The notes under the pieces are model-generated. The model made no database searches. It saw nothing but the letters and a program-made list of their open reading frames with translations, and was not told the origin of the DNA. From NCBI GenBank assembly GCA_002700365.1, contig PADB01000012.1:558001-622000 (forward strand): a stretch of DNA of 64,000 nucleotides, written 5' to 3'. Position numbers and translations under genes: made by a program. Origin of the DNA: Kordiimonas sp. (lineage in GTDB: Bacteria > Pseudomonadota > Alphaproteobacteria > Sphingomonadales > Emcibacteraceae). Positions 28,775 to 37,640 of this stretch are shown here, piece by piece (the stretch's first letter is position 1; every line of letters begins with the position of its first letter).

Positions 28775-29560
28775 ATGAAAGCCCTGAGTATCGCAGCAAC
28801 CGGAATGCTCGCCCAACAGTTAAATGTTGAGGTCATCTCCAATAATATTGCCAATATGAATACAACAGGTTTTAAGCGTCAACGCGCCGAGTTCCAGGAC
28901 CTTCTATACCAGAATATTGAACGTGTCGGCGCGGCTTCATCTGATACAGGCACCGTTACACCCACAGGGATCCAGGTTGGCGTTGGGGTCAAAGCCGGCA
29001 CCGTATATCGTGTCACCTCGCAGGGCAGCCTTACCAATACGGACACCCCCTTTGACCTTGCTATTAATGGTACTGGCTATTTCCGCATTCAATTACCCTC
29101 TGGTGAAGATGCCTACACACGCGCCGGGTCGTTTCAGTTAAGCCCGGACGGGCAAATTGTAACGCCTGAAGGCTATACTGTATCGCCAGGCATTACCATT
29201 CCACAGGAAGCTATTGATATTTCCATCAATCCTGAAGGCGAGGTCCTGGTTAAACTGGAAGGGCAGATTGATCCACAAAATGTTGGTCGTCTGGAAGCCG
29301 CCATATTCCCAAACCCGCCAGGACTAGAAGCTATCGGCACAAATCTATTCTTGGAAACACCGGCCTCTGGTAATGCCAATATCGGCCTGCCTAACACAGT
29401 AGGCTTCGGCTCTATCGTACAGGGTTTTCTGGAAACATCTAATGTCAATTCTGTCAGTGAAATCACATCCCTGATCACCGCACAGCGTGCTTATGAAATG
29501 AATTCAAAAGTCATCAGCACTGCGGACGAGATGCTCAGTGTCACTTCTAATCTGAGGTAA
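28775..29560 (+). CDS. flgG: Flagellar basal-body rod protein FlgG
   Basis: Distal rod, 261 residues, the family length. It carries VEVISNNIANMNTTGFKRQR at the N-terminus, the central TPFDLAINGTGYFRIQ and the C-terminal ITAQRAYEMNSKVISTADEM. The frame is open further upstream inside flgF, but the ATG at 28775 begins with the conserved MKALSIAATGM and has GAGG and AAGGG ahead of it, so it is the correct start. Confidence 0.97.
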   Translation: MKALSIAATGMLAQQLNVEVISNNIANMNTTGFKRQRAEFQDLLYQNIERVGAASSDTGTVTPTGIQVGVGVKAGTVYRVTSQGSLTNTDTPFDLAINGTGYFRIQLPSGEDAYTRAGSFQLSPDGQIVTPEGYTVSPGITIPQEAIDISINPEGEVLVKLEGQIDPQNVGRLEAAIFPNPPGLEAIGTNLFLETPASGNANIGLPNTVGFGSIVQGFLETSNVNSVSEITSLITAQRAYEMNSKVISTADEMLSVTSNLR

Positions 29561-29575
29561 TATGAGGAGGATGAC

Positions 29576-30586
29576 ATGACGCCATTATTCAGTAGCATGA
29601 CAACCTCGCGCAACAGGCCTGGGGTCACCGCGGCATTGTGCATCGCCGTAGCCTTGGTTATGGCCTTGACGGATAAAACCGCTGCTTTTGCTGCCCCGCA
29701 ACTGCAATCCCACAGCATCGTAGACCAAAACATCATCACCTTAGGCGATGTTTTTGCCGGACTGGAAAAAGGTCAGAATGTGTGGGTTGCTGATGCGCCT
29801 ATTCCCGGGCGTCACGTTACCCTTCCTGTAAAATATATCGCAGCCATTACCCGACGCCACGGGATTGCTTGGCGCAATCATCAAGGGTTGCGTCATATCC
29901 GTGTGGAACGAGATGGCTATATCGTCCCCAGAACGGCACTAAAAAATATGGTGCATACGCAATTACAAAACGATGGACGCCCTGGAAATTTTCAGGTGAG
30001 TTTGCATCAAAATAACATCCATCTATATTTGCTCCCCGGACAAAGCGAAACAGATGTAACATTAACTCGCCTAGATCAACGTCGTAATGGTCTGTTTAAG
30101 GCTACTTTTTCAGCCCCGAGCGGCAAAAGTGGCAGCCTGCAACATATCACCCTTAGTGGGCAGGTCACGGAAGTCGTCAGCATCCCGGCGTTAAAAACGA
30201 TGAAAGCCCCAGGAGAAACCATTACGCGCGCCGATGTGGTGTGGATTACAATTCCTAAAGCCCGCATGTCCCACAGCATCATTCGCCAACAGGGAAATTT
30301 AATCGGCCAAACACCGCGTCGCCCACTTCAAGCGCGCACCGCCTTGCGTGACAGTGATGTCCAACCCCCTGTCCTCGTCCGTAAAGGCAGTAATGTTACG
30401 ATGACCATTCAAGCACCCGGTATGATGTTAAGTACCATTGGGCGCGCCTTACAAAATGGCGGTATGGGCGATGTGATTAAATTGCTTAATAGCACGTCAC
30501 ACCAAACCGTTATGGCACAGGTTACAGGATTAAATGAAGTCCGCGTTTTATCTCATAAACCGCAGTTAATGGCCTATACCCAATAA
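29576..30586 (+). CDS. flgA: P-ring assembly chaperone FlgA
   Basis: Periplasmic chaperone for FlgI. 336 residues: a hydrophobic signal near residues 17-40 (ending TAAFAAPQ), then the SAF-type C-terminal domain (TRADVVWITIPKARM, GQTPRRPLQARTALRDSDV and VRKGSNVTMTIQAPGM). The ribosome site GAGGAGG precedes the ATG. It is longer than enteric FlgA because of an extra N-terminal domain, as in related bacteria. Confidence 0.92.
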   Translation: MTPLFSSMTTSRNRPGVTAALCIAVALVMALTDKTAAFAAPQLQSHSIVDQNIITLGDVFAGLEKGQNVWVADAPIPGRHVTLPVKYIAAITRRHGIAWRNHQGLRHIRVERDGYIVPRTALKNMVHTQLQNDGRPGNFQVSLHQNNIHLYLLPGQSETDVTLTRLDQRRNGLFKATFSAPSGKSGSLQHITLSGQVTEVVSIPALKTMKAPGETITRADVVWITIPKARMSHSIIRQQGNLIGQTPRRPLQARTALRDSDVQPPVLVRKGSNVTMTIQAPGMMLSTIGRALQNGGMGDVIKLLNSTSHQTVMAQVTGLNEVRVLSHKPQLMAYTQ

Positions 30587-30609
30587 GCCAAAAACAAAAA
30601 GGATATGTT

Positions 30610-31416
30610 ATGTCTGCAAAGAAATCGTCACTAATACAGCCCCGCTTTTTAATGACAGGGCTTATCACCGGCGTTTTCGGCCTATTATTGAGCGGCTGCG
30701 GCGCAGGTGAACGCATTGCAAATATCGGAAAACCTCCTGCCCTCAGCCCCATTGAGGCTGCTCAGGTCTACCCACAGGCCAGCCCCTCTCAACTGGCCCT
30801 GCTAAATCCTGAACCCGGCACACAGCACGTCACTGTACAAAGGAACACCCCCCATCAGCAAAGTTCTTTATGGCAAACCGGGTCCAAACATTTCTTCAAA
30901 GACCAGCGGGCTGGAAAAGTCGGTGATATCGTTACCGTACAAATTTCCATTGACGACAAAGCCGCCATTGATAACAGCACCACACGCACACGCAGTAATT
31001 CAGACACCGCCAGTATGCCTAACTTCTTGGGGTTAGAAACACAATTAGATAAAGTGCTTCCCAATGCTGTCACCCCGGACAGCTTAGTCGATATGGGAAG
31101 CACAACGTCTAATGTAGGTACTGGAAAAGTTGACCGCAGCGAAAGCATTACGCTGACCATTGCCGCTGTTGTGACTCAGGTTTTGCCGAACGGCAATCTC
31201 GTCATTCAAGGTAAACAGGAGGTCCGGGTCAATTTCGAAGTCCGCGAACTAACCATTGCCGGCGTTGCCCGTCCCGAAGACATCAGTTCCAGCAATACAA
31301 TCGAACATTCACAAATTGCCGAGGCCCGTATTTCCTACGGTGGTCGTGGCCAATTGACGGATGTACAACAGGCCCGCTACGGCCAACAGCTCTATGATAT
31401 CCTCTTCCCCTTTTAA
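30610..31416 (+). CDS. flgH: Flagellar L-ring lipoprotein FlgH
   Basis: Outer-membrane ring protein, 268 residues. The lipobox LLLSGC (Cys about residue 28) follows a hydrophobic signal. Conserved FlgH segments are SLWQTGSKHFFKDQRAGKVG, DIVTVQISIDDKAAIDNST and NGNLVIQGKQEVRVNFE; the C-terminus is ARISYGGRGQLTDVQQ. Last gene of the flgF operon before a strong shared terminator. Confidence 0.96.
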   Translation: MSAKKSSLIQPRFLMTGLITGVFGLLLSGCGAGERIANIGKPPALSPIEAAQVYPQASPSQLALLNPEPGTQHVTVQRNTPHQQSSLWQTGSKHFFKDQRAGKVGDIVTVQISIDDKAAIDNSTTRTRSNSDTASMPNFLGLETQLDKVLPNAVTPDSLVDMGSTTSNVGTGKVDRSESITLTIAAVVTQVLPNGNLVIQGKQEVRVNFEVRELTIAGVARPEDISSSNTIEHSQIAEARISYGGRGQLTDVQQARYGQQLYDILFPF

Positions 31417-31557
31417 ATCATCAAAAGGCTGACATCACAATAGCTTCCGCCTTAAACAAAATAGTTTGCATTTAAGAACATAGGGGTTTTGTCGTGCCCC
31501 CTGGAAAGGAAACAGCCTGATCGACTGTATCCCTTCTATACAAGCATGATCCCATCT

Positions 31558-31592
31558 AAAAAAAACCGCCCCAGAATAGGGCGGTTTTTTCT
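31558..31592. terminator. Bidirectional terminator between flgH and dksA
   Basis: AAAAAACCGCCC pairs with GGGCGGTTTTTT around a short loop; A and T runs flank both sides, so it can end both converging transcripts. Confidence 0.9.
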
Positions 31593-31622
31593 TATCCAGT
31601 AAAAAATAAAACCAGAGGCTCT

Positions 31623-32042
31623 TTAATCGTCGCGGTGAACTTTTTCTTTGCGTTCATGCATTTCCTGTGCTTCCAAGGTCATCGTGGCAATTGGGCGTGC
31701 ATCTAAACGTTCTAAGCTAATGGGGTCACCTGTAACTTCACAATAACCGTACTCACCTGTCTCAATACGATTTAAGGCAGCATCAATTTTTAATACTAAT
31801 TTACGCTGGCGATCTCGCGTGCGTAATTCCACAGACCAGTCTGTTTCAGATGAGGCACGATCCGCTATATCCGGCTCCCGAAGATTACCTTCCTGCAAAT
31901 GCACCAAGGTTTCATGGGATTCCCGAATAATATCCGCTTTCCAGGATTCCAGCTTTTCACGGAAGTAAGCCAATTGGCGTTCTCCCATAAAAGGTTCATC
32001 ATAATGCGGTTTATATTCCTCTGGCACTTTATCTGCGCTCAT
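31623..32042 (-). CDS. dksA: DksA-type RNA polymerase-binding transcription factor
   Basis: 139 residues. Coiled-coil arms carry the acidic tip (EPDIADRASSETD) that enters the polymerase secondary channel. The C-terminal zinc-finger fold is the single-cysteine form of alphaproteobacteria (GEYGYCEVTGDPISLERL, then ARPIATMTLEAQEMHER). The ATG at 32042 has GAGG 7 bases upstream, which fixes the start over a TTG three bases earlier. Its position inside the flagellar genes, convergent to flgH, suggests linkage of flagellar output to ppGpp-type control; inference. Confidence 0.93.
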   Translation of the reverse strand: MSADKVPEEYKPHYDEPFMGERQLAYFREKLESWKADIIRESHETLVHLQEGNLREPDIADRASSETDWSVELRTRDRQRKLVLKIDAALNRIETGEYGYCEVTGDPISLERLDARPIATMTLEAQEMHERKEKVHRDD

Positions 32043-32238
32043 CAAACTACCTCAAAAGCCTCTCTTGTCTTTTGTAATGGATTTTTGACCATTACACATG
32101 GGTTTCCATCAGGAATACCCCCCAATTTTCGCTCGACAATATAATTAAGAAGCACTAAGAGTTAAAGGAATAAAATCACAGGACTTTGTTTTTCAAAAAA
32201 ATAACTCTATATCAACAGATTAGCATCCATAATCTCTA

Positions 32239-32664
32239 TTATAATTGGCCCAGCTTTGCCAATTCCACCTTGGCCCGCAATTCAATTTCATCCAAAACTG
32301 CCCCCAAACGCGGGTCTGTAACATACTGACGTTGTTCACGCACAGTTTGGGACAATGCATGCAACTTTGCCCTTGGTATCATGCCCAATAATAAACCGTG
32401 ACGGATTTCTTCCATCCGATCCAATATATTATTTCCATGTTGCAGCCCTTTTGATCGCCCCTGGTCGCTGGTGGGCACCTCCTGTAAAGACAACAGCGCA
32501 TCAACAGCTGCCAGTGGTGCCGTCCCCGACAGGGCAGAAGCCGCCGCACTTTCTGTCTCCCCCGCATTTAGGGCTTTGCCAAACTCGCCACGCTCCGCAG
32601 CTTTTTTCTTCTCTGTGCGTTTGACATTTGGTGTATTAACCTGCCCTGGGCCTGTTACTTTCAT
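32239..32664 (-). CDS. fliX: Flagellar assembly regulator FliX
   Basis: 141-residue alphaproteobacterial regulator. In Caulobacter FliX senses early basal-body assembly and controls the sigma-54 activator FlbD. The recognisable C-terminal half has MEEIRHGLLLGMIPRAKLHA and AVLDEIELRAKVELAKL; the N-terminal half is low-complexity Ala/Gly/Ser. It diverges from flgI, which has a sigma-54 promoter. Confidence 0.9.
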   Translation of the reverse strand: MKVTGPGQVNTPNVKRTEKKKAAERGEFGKALNAGETESAAASALSGTAPLAAVDALLSLQEVPTSDQGRSKGLQHGNNILDRMEEIRHGLLLGMIPRAKLHALSQTVREQRQYVTDPRLGAVLDEIELRAKVELAKLGQL

Positions 32665-32856
32665 CTCTAATCCAATCGCCTTTTAAGCACATGTATATTG
32701 CGCGGCATTATCTGCACATTAATCATTCTCGTAACCCGGCAATGCTTGCCATATCCCGGTAATATTTACAGCATCGCCACCCTTTCAGCAATGCCCCGTC
32801 ACAGTTATTTTTTACACTCTTCTTTATTTTCAATAACTTAGGGCTGACAAACTATT

Positions 32857-32872
32857 TGGCACGCTTTTCGCT
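32857..32872 (+). promoter_or_regulatory. Sigma-54 promoter of the flgI operon
   Basis: TGGCACG-CTTT-TCGCT. GG and GC are separated by 10 bases; the -24 element is perfect. It lies 45 bases before the flgI start. Confidence 0.75.
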
Positions 32873-32916
32873 TTGCTAACGGAGAGTTTATTTCTTCAGC
32901 AGAAGTTCTGAGGCAA

Positions 32917-34062
32917 ATGTCAATGTCACAATTATTGCGCCCTGTCTATAAAACAGCCTTTCGGTTTTTGTTTCCGTTACTGTTAGCCATGTCTATGGCT
33001 ACGGATCCGGTCTATGCCGCCTCACGGATCAAAGATATCGTTAGCATAGAAGGCGTTCGCAATAATATGTTGGTGGGATATGGTTTGGTTGTCGGGCTGA
33101 ACGGCACGGGGGATTCCTTACGAAACTCTCCTTTCACCAAACAAAGCCTGGAGGCAATGCTGGAACGTCTGGGTGTCAATACGCGTAACAGCAGCATGAA
33201 TACAGATAACGTTGCCGCAGTTATGGTCACCGCGGACCTTGCCGCTTACGCTCGCAAAGGCAACCGCATTGACGTCAGTATCAGCTCTCTTGGTGATGCC
33301 GAAGACCTGCGGGGCGGTACTTTGCTGGTCACACCTTTGATGGCTGCAGACGGCGAAGTCTATGCCATTGCCCAAGGCTCATTGCAAATTGCCGGTTTCA
33401 GCGCGGGCGGTGACGGGGCTTCCATTACACAAGGCGTGCCCACAGCAGGGCGTATCCCGAACGGTGCCATTGTAGAAAAGGAAATAAAATATAATCTGAC
33501 GAAAATGCCCAGTCTGCATCTTTCACTTCAGAATCCGGACTTTACGACAGCACGGCGTATCGCCACGGCGATCAATAACAAAATGGGCAGCTCCACTGCG
33601 ACTCCTCTTGATCCCGGCACTGTATTGTTTGTCCCTCCTCAGAACAGCCCCAAAAACATGGTGCAACTTGTCACAGAAATTGAACAGCTTTACGTGGAAC
33701 CGGACCAGAAAGCGCGTGTAGTGATTGATGAACGATCCGGTATCATTGTTATCGGACAAGACGTCCGCGTCAGCGAAGTGGCCATCGCTCAGGGCAATCT
33801 GACTATCCGGGTGACAGAAACGCCGCAAGTCTCTCAACCATCACCCTTTGCTGAACAAGGCGAAACCGTTGTTGTTCCCCGCACAGAACTGGAAGTTGAT
33901 GATGGTAGTGCGGAGAAACTCGCAGTCTTAAAACCTGGCATCAGTTTGCAGGAACTCGTTGATGGCCTCAACGCATTAGGCATTGGACCGCGTGATATGA
34001 TTGCAATATTGCAGGCCTTAAAACTTTCCGGTGCTCTACAAGCCGAAATAGAGGTCATGTAA
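32917..34062 (+). CDS. flgI: Flagellar P-ring protein FlgI
   Basis: Periplasmic ring around the rod, 381 residues. A signal peptide ends near YAASRIKD, followed by the strictly conserved opening of mature FlgI (IVSIEGVRNNMLVGYGLVVG) and NGTGDSL. The C-terminus holds GISLQELVDGLNALGIGPRD. Two ATGs (32917, 32923) share one ribosome site (GAGG); the second has the better spacing of about 9, so the true protein may be two residues shorter. flgJ begins 2 bases after its stop. Confidence 0.97.
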   Translation: MSMSQLLRPVYKTAFRFLFPLLLAMSMATDPVYAASRIKDIVSIEGVRNNMLVGYGLVVGLNGTGDSLRNSPFTKQSLEAMLERLGVNTRNSSMNTDNVAAVMVTADLAAYARKGNRIDVSISSLGDAEDLRGGTLLVTPLMAADGEVYAIAQGSLQIAGFSAGGDGASITQGVPTAGRIPNGAIVEKEIKYNLTKMPSLHLSLQNPDFTTARRIATAINNKMGSSTATPLDPGTVLFVPPQNSPKNMVQLVTEIEQLYVEPDQKARVVIDERSGIIVIGQDVRVSEVAIAQGNLTIRVTETPQVSQPSPFAEQGETVVVPRTELEVDDGSAEKLAVLKPGISLQELVDGLNALGIGPRDMIAILQALKLSGALQAEIEVM

Positions 34063-34063
34063 C

Positions 34064-34411
34064 ATGGACTTAACGATCATCAATATGCAACACGGCAGCA
34101 CCGCCGCATTGCCTGCCCCCAAAGCCCCCCAAACGGCTTTTGAACATCAGGCCCGTAAAGCCGCTGATAATTTCGAAGCACTGTTCTTAGCTCAATACCT
34201 AAATACAATGTCCGCAGGCATTAAAAATGACGGCCCTTTTAACGGTGGCCATAGCGAAGAAATGTTTCAAAGCGTGTTGAATGAGGAAATGGCAACGTCC
34301 ATTACCCGTCGCGGGGGCATTGGCTTGTCCGACATGGTCTATAGAGAAATTTTAAAAACACAAGAAGCAGAACATTCTGCTCCACTCCTTTCTCCCTCAC
34401 AGATTAAATAG
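34064..34411 (+). CDS. flgJ: Rod-binding protein, FlgJ N-domain only
   Basis: 115 residues matching only the rod-capping half of FlgJ (KAADNFEALFLAQYLNTMSA, GGHSEEMFQSVLNEEMA). The peptidoglycan-hydrolase half of enteric FlgJ is absent, as is normal in alphaproteobacteria (there also called CheL). It sits between flgI and flgN. Confidence 0.92.
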   Translation: MDLTIINMQHGSTAALPAPKAPQTAFEHQARKAADNFEALFLAQYLNTMSAGIKNDGPFNGGHSEEMFQSVLNEEMATSITRRGGIGLSDMVYREILKTQEAEHSAPLLSPSQIK

Positions 34412-34424
34412 AGGAGCAATACCT

Positions 34425-34871
34425 ATGTCCTCACCCTCATCTTATCCTTCTGCTATCGCACTACTCGCGATCACACAAAAGCTGACCGCATTGATGGATC
34501 AGGAGAACACCCTGATGAAAACCCATCGGCCCTCGCAAATAAAAGATATTATTGACCAAAAAGCGGCACTTACCGAAGCCTATAATGGCGAAATGCAGTC
34601 TCTCCAGGCGGCGGGTGGTATAAAACAAATTACCGATGCGCAGTTACTGCGTCAGTTAAAGCAGGAAACAGACAAATTTCAAAACCGTCTTAAAAAACAG
34701 CACCGCTTGATACAGACCGCAAAGGACGTATCAGAGCGTATGATCAAAGCCATAGGAAACGAAGTCGCCCGACAAGCCCAACCCGTACAAAATTATGGCC
34801 CCAAGGCACAACTTAAAGCCCAAAGTCAAAGTAGCACCCCCACGCCCATTACGCTCAACCAGACGATATAG
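34425..34871 (+). CDS. flgN: FlgN-like flagellar export chaperone
   Basis: 148-residue, highly helical, Gln/Lys-rich protein with the FlgN pattern (ITQKLTALMDQENTLMKTHR, IKDIIDQKAALTEAYNGEM). FlgN proteins escort hook-filament junction proteins. Identification rests on the helical pattern and on the place after flgI-flgJ; sequence alone is weak. A terminator follows. Confidence 0.75.
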   Translation: MSSPSSYPSAIALLAITQKLTALMDQENTLMKTHRPSQIKDIIDQKAALTEAYNGEMQSLQAAGGIKQITDAQLLRQLKQETDKFQNRLKKQHRLIQTAKDVSERMIKAIGNEVARQAQPVQNYGPKAQLKAQSQSSTPTPITLNQTI

Positions 34872-34903
34872 TCTTTATAATCTACTGACAGTTTTTAACA
34901 GGC

Positions 34904-34931
34904 AGGGAGGCATAATCAGCCTCCCTTTTTC
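34904..34931 (+). terminator. Terminator of the flgI-flgJ-flgN operon
   Basis: AGGGAGGC pairs with GCCTCCCT around the loop ATAATCA, followed by five T. Confidence 0.9.
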
Positions 34932-35092
34932 CTATATTCTTTCCTATCCGCCCTCCCAATGGCGGAATCATTTTCCCCTCTTCAATACATTTAAAAGGCA
35001 ACTTTTTCCCCGCCCGCGGCCCCCATCATCTTAAAAAAAATCATACGTGTTTTTTTTGTTTATTTTCAATAGCTTGCGCATATAGCTTCTGT

Positions 35093-35108
35093 TGGCACAG
35101 GCCTTGCT
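35093..35108 (+). promoter_or_regulatory. Sigma-54 promoter of flagellin
   Basis: TGGCAC-AGGCC-TTGCT, a perfect consensus with GG-N10-GC. It lies 71 bases before the flagellin ATG; the A/T-rich tract with T8 just upstream could favour bending. Confidence 0.9.
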
Positions 35109-35178
35109 TATACGTTGTTAGGTCTTTCTGTAATGAAAGATTGGAACCTACGAATGCAGTCAACAAAGGAGAGCTAAA

Positions 35179-36009
35179 ATGGCTTTCTCAGTCAATACAA
35201 ATGCCAGCGCATTATCCGCGCTCCAAAATCTAAATCTGACGACTTCAGATTTAGAAAGAACACAGACCCGTATTAATACTGGTCTGGAAATCTCCACCGC
35301 AAAAGATAATGCGGCTATTTTCTCTATTGCCCAGCAATTACGTGCTGACCTACGTGGCTACAATGCCGTTAAACAAAGTCTGGACCGTGCAGTCAGTTCA
35401 ACAGACATTGCCTTGGCCGCCGCGGGTTCAATTTCAGACCTTTTGATCGAAATGAAAGAAAAGGCTGTCGCTGCCGCAGATCTTGGACTTGATGCCAGCA
35501 GCCGCAGTGCCCTCGCAGAAGACTTCCAAGCTTTGCGCGATCAGGTTACCACAATCGTTGCCAATGCAGAATTTAATGGTACTAACCTGATTGACAGTGG
35601 TACCGATCAAATTGTAGCCATTACCAATCCAAACGCCACACAAACCATCACTATTGCCCACCAGAACTTGACCTTGGGCGGTGGCAACATTCTTATCACT
35701 GCCACCCAGACCATCGCTACCGCGACAACTGCTGCCGCTGCAGTGACAGCGATTGAAACCTCATTTACAAATGTTAACTCGGTCCTGACAAAATTAGGGG
35801 CTGGGGCCAAATCGCTGGAATCACAGCGTGTCTTCGCAGATAAAATCTCAGACACGTTAGAAGTCGGCATTGGTAATCTTGTAGATGCGGATTTGGCCAA
35901 AGAAAGCGCCAATTTACAATCTCTGCAGGTAAAACAACAGTTAGGTGTGCAGGCACTATCTATCGCCAACAGTGCCCCTCAATCAATTCTCAGTCTATTT
36001 AACAGCTAA
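35179..36009 (+). CDS. Flagellin
   Basis: Filament subunit, 276 residues, essentially the D0/D1 core with almost no variable outer domain. The N-terminus has the conserved NTNASALSALQNL and INTGLEISTAKDNAAIFSIA; the C-terminus ends LGVQALSIANSAPQSILSLF. The ribosome site AAAGGAGAG precedes the ATG. Transcribed alone from a sigma-54 promoter; only one flagellin is in the window. Confidence 0.97.
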   Translation: MAFSVNTNASALSALQNLNLTTSDLERTQTRINTGLEISTAKDNAAIFSIAQQLRADLRGYNAVKQSLDRAVSSTDIALAAAGSISDLLIEMKEKAVAAADLGLDASSRSALAEDFQALRDQVTTIVANAEFNGTNLIDSGTDQIVAITNPNATQTITIAHQNLTLGGGNILITATQTIATATTAAAAVTAIETSFTNVNSVLTKLGAGAKSLESQRVFADKISDTLEVGIGNLVDADLAKESANLQSLQVKQQLGVQALSIANSAPQSILSLFNS

Positions 36010-36033
36010 TTAGATGAGTTAAGACTGCATTCC

Positions 36034-36078
36034 GGGATATGGGCTGGCCACAGAATATCGCCAGCCCCCCTTCCCGCA
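36034..36078 (+). other. Stem-loop after flagellin
   Basis: GGGCTGGC pairs with GCCAGCCC across an 11-base loop, extended by CGGGA/TCCCG outside. There is no T run, so it may stabilise the mRNA 3' end or be a weak terminator. Confidence 0.55.
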
Positions 36079-36145
36079 AGTTAATAATGCAGTTGTAAAG
36101 TAAAGCCTGGGCACAATCATGGCCGTGTGGATAGTTAATGTCCGG

Positions 36146-37489
36146 CTATGTTATTAGCCCCTGCATGAACGCCTCTAGTCGTTCAAACTGTGTATTTCGT
36201 GAATACTGGTGACGGGCCGCCGCTGGTGGTGCGGCAATTTGTCCGGACTGCTTCTGTACCAGACAGTCTTCTAAATAACGAACGATGTCATCTGCATTGT
36301 TCGACACAACACCAAAATGCTGGTCGCGAATAATATCCGCGGCTTCACCTTCTGTGCTGCCAATAGATAAGATCGGGCGGCACGCCCCGATATATTCAAA
36401 TAATTTACCCGCGATCACACCATTCTCACCCGGGTGGTCCCAGCGCAATAACATCAATAAATCGCTGCGCTTCATAATCTCTAACGCTTCGCTAAACGGT
36501 ACAAGCGGACGCGCATCTACGCAGTGCTCAACTTTATATTTTGATGCCATCTGTATGACCGTATCCGGATTTGGCACATGGAAACGCACGACAAAGTTTC
36601 GGGCTTTTTCACCCATTTGGCCTAATGCGGCAAACAGCGCCGAAGGATCGCGTTTCCCTTCATATAGGACCCCGGCATACGTAATCGTAATCACATCATC
36701 ATTTAAAGGCCGAAAGGGACCTTCTTGAAAATCATCCGGGTCAAAACCGTTCATGACAAATTCAACTGGTAGTTGCCGCTTTTCACGCAGTAAATCTGCC
36801 CATGTTTGTGTTACCGTGACAAGACCTGCACAATTTCGCAAAATACGGCCTTCCAAAAAGCGGTCAACAACCTCGCGGCACTTACCCTCGCTATAATAGG
36901 GGTGGTCAGACCATAAATCTCGATATTCACAAACCCACGGTGCCTTCATGACCCGGCTTATTTTTGAAGCCACTAGTAATGTGGTATGCGGGGGGGCCGT
37001 TGCAAAAATAATATCCGGCTGCCACGCCGCACGTAATCTACGCGCGGCACGTATAGCATGCGGATACCATCCCACGATATTATCTGGCACATTGGTAAGC
37101 GCCATATAGACGCGACTAATGAAAGACGGAGACCAATTATCCTCGTCTGCGCCGGGCATTGCGGCTGACGAAGCATTTCCAGGATTCCCCTGCCCTGTCG
37201 TCCCGGCAAGGTCATCGTTTTGATTCTCTGTCGCTGACGCCCCTTTCAATATCCGCTTTATGCCATTAATAACCCGCTCCGGAAACTGATTGATATCGTC
37301 ATAATCCGTATAAATAATATGCTTATCATCTATTTCTGGCTCTAGGATTGGCGGATAGGCCTGATTACGCGGTGCCAAAACTTTCACATCATGACCACGG
37401 GCTAATAAATACTTGGATAGCTTATTAACGCGAATAGCCGAATTTGGGGAATATGGGGGAAAATATCCAGCTACAATAAGAATTTTCAT
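36146..37489 (-). CDS. Glycosyltransferase family 4 protein
   Basis: 447 residues with the GT-B fold. The N-domain opens VAGYFPPYSPNSAIRVNKLS and carries a low-complexity insert (about residues 90-120). The C-domain has FVMNGFDPDDF and the donor-site GENGVIAGKLFEYIGACRPI with the conserved Glu of the EX7E pattern. WbuB-like family; the sugar is unknown. I use the ATG at 37489; an in-frame TTG nine bases earlier has no better ribosome site. It lies convergent to flagellin and could serve either flagellin glycosylation or the exopolysaccharide genes that follow; the second is more likely. Confidence 0.85.
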   Translation of the reverse strand: MKILIVAGYFPPYSPNSAIRVNKLSKYLLARGHDVKVLAPRNQAYPPILEPEIDDKHIIYTDYDDINQFPERVINGIKRILKGASATENQNDDLAGTTGQGNPGNASSAAMPGADEDNWSPSFISRVYMALTNVPDNIVGWYPHAIRAARRLRAAWQPDIIFATAPPHTTLLVASKISRVMKAPWVCEYRDLWSDHPYYSEGKCREVVDRFLEGRILRNCAGLVTVTQTWADLLREKRQLPVEFVMNGFDPDDFQEGPFRPLNDDVITITYAGVLYEGKRDPSALFAALGQMGEKARNFVVRFHVPNPDTVIQMASKYKVEHCVDARPLVPFSEALEIMKRSDLLMLLRWDHPGENGVIAGKLFEYIGACRPILSIGSTEGEAADIIRDQHFGVVSNNADDIVRYLEDCLVQKQSGQIAAPPAAARHQYSRNTQFERLEAFMQGLIT

Positions 37490-37640
37490 TATTGACAAAC
37501 CATTATAACAATAGGTGAAACCGCAGTCTTCATGAATATAATATAGGTCTTATTATAGGAAGGTTATCAAGAATATGTTAAAACTCCTGTGAGAAGAATA
37601 TATTTCACCTAGTTCCTTATTCGCAAATTAGTAGATCCAT

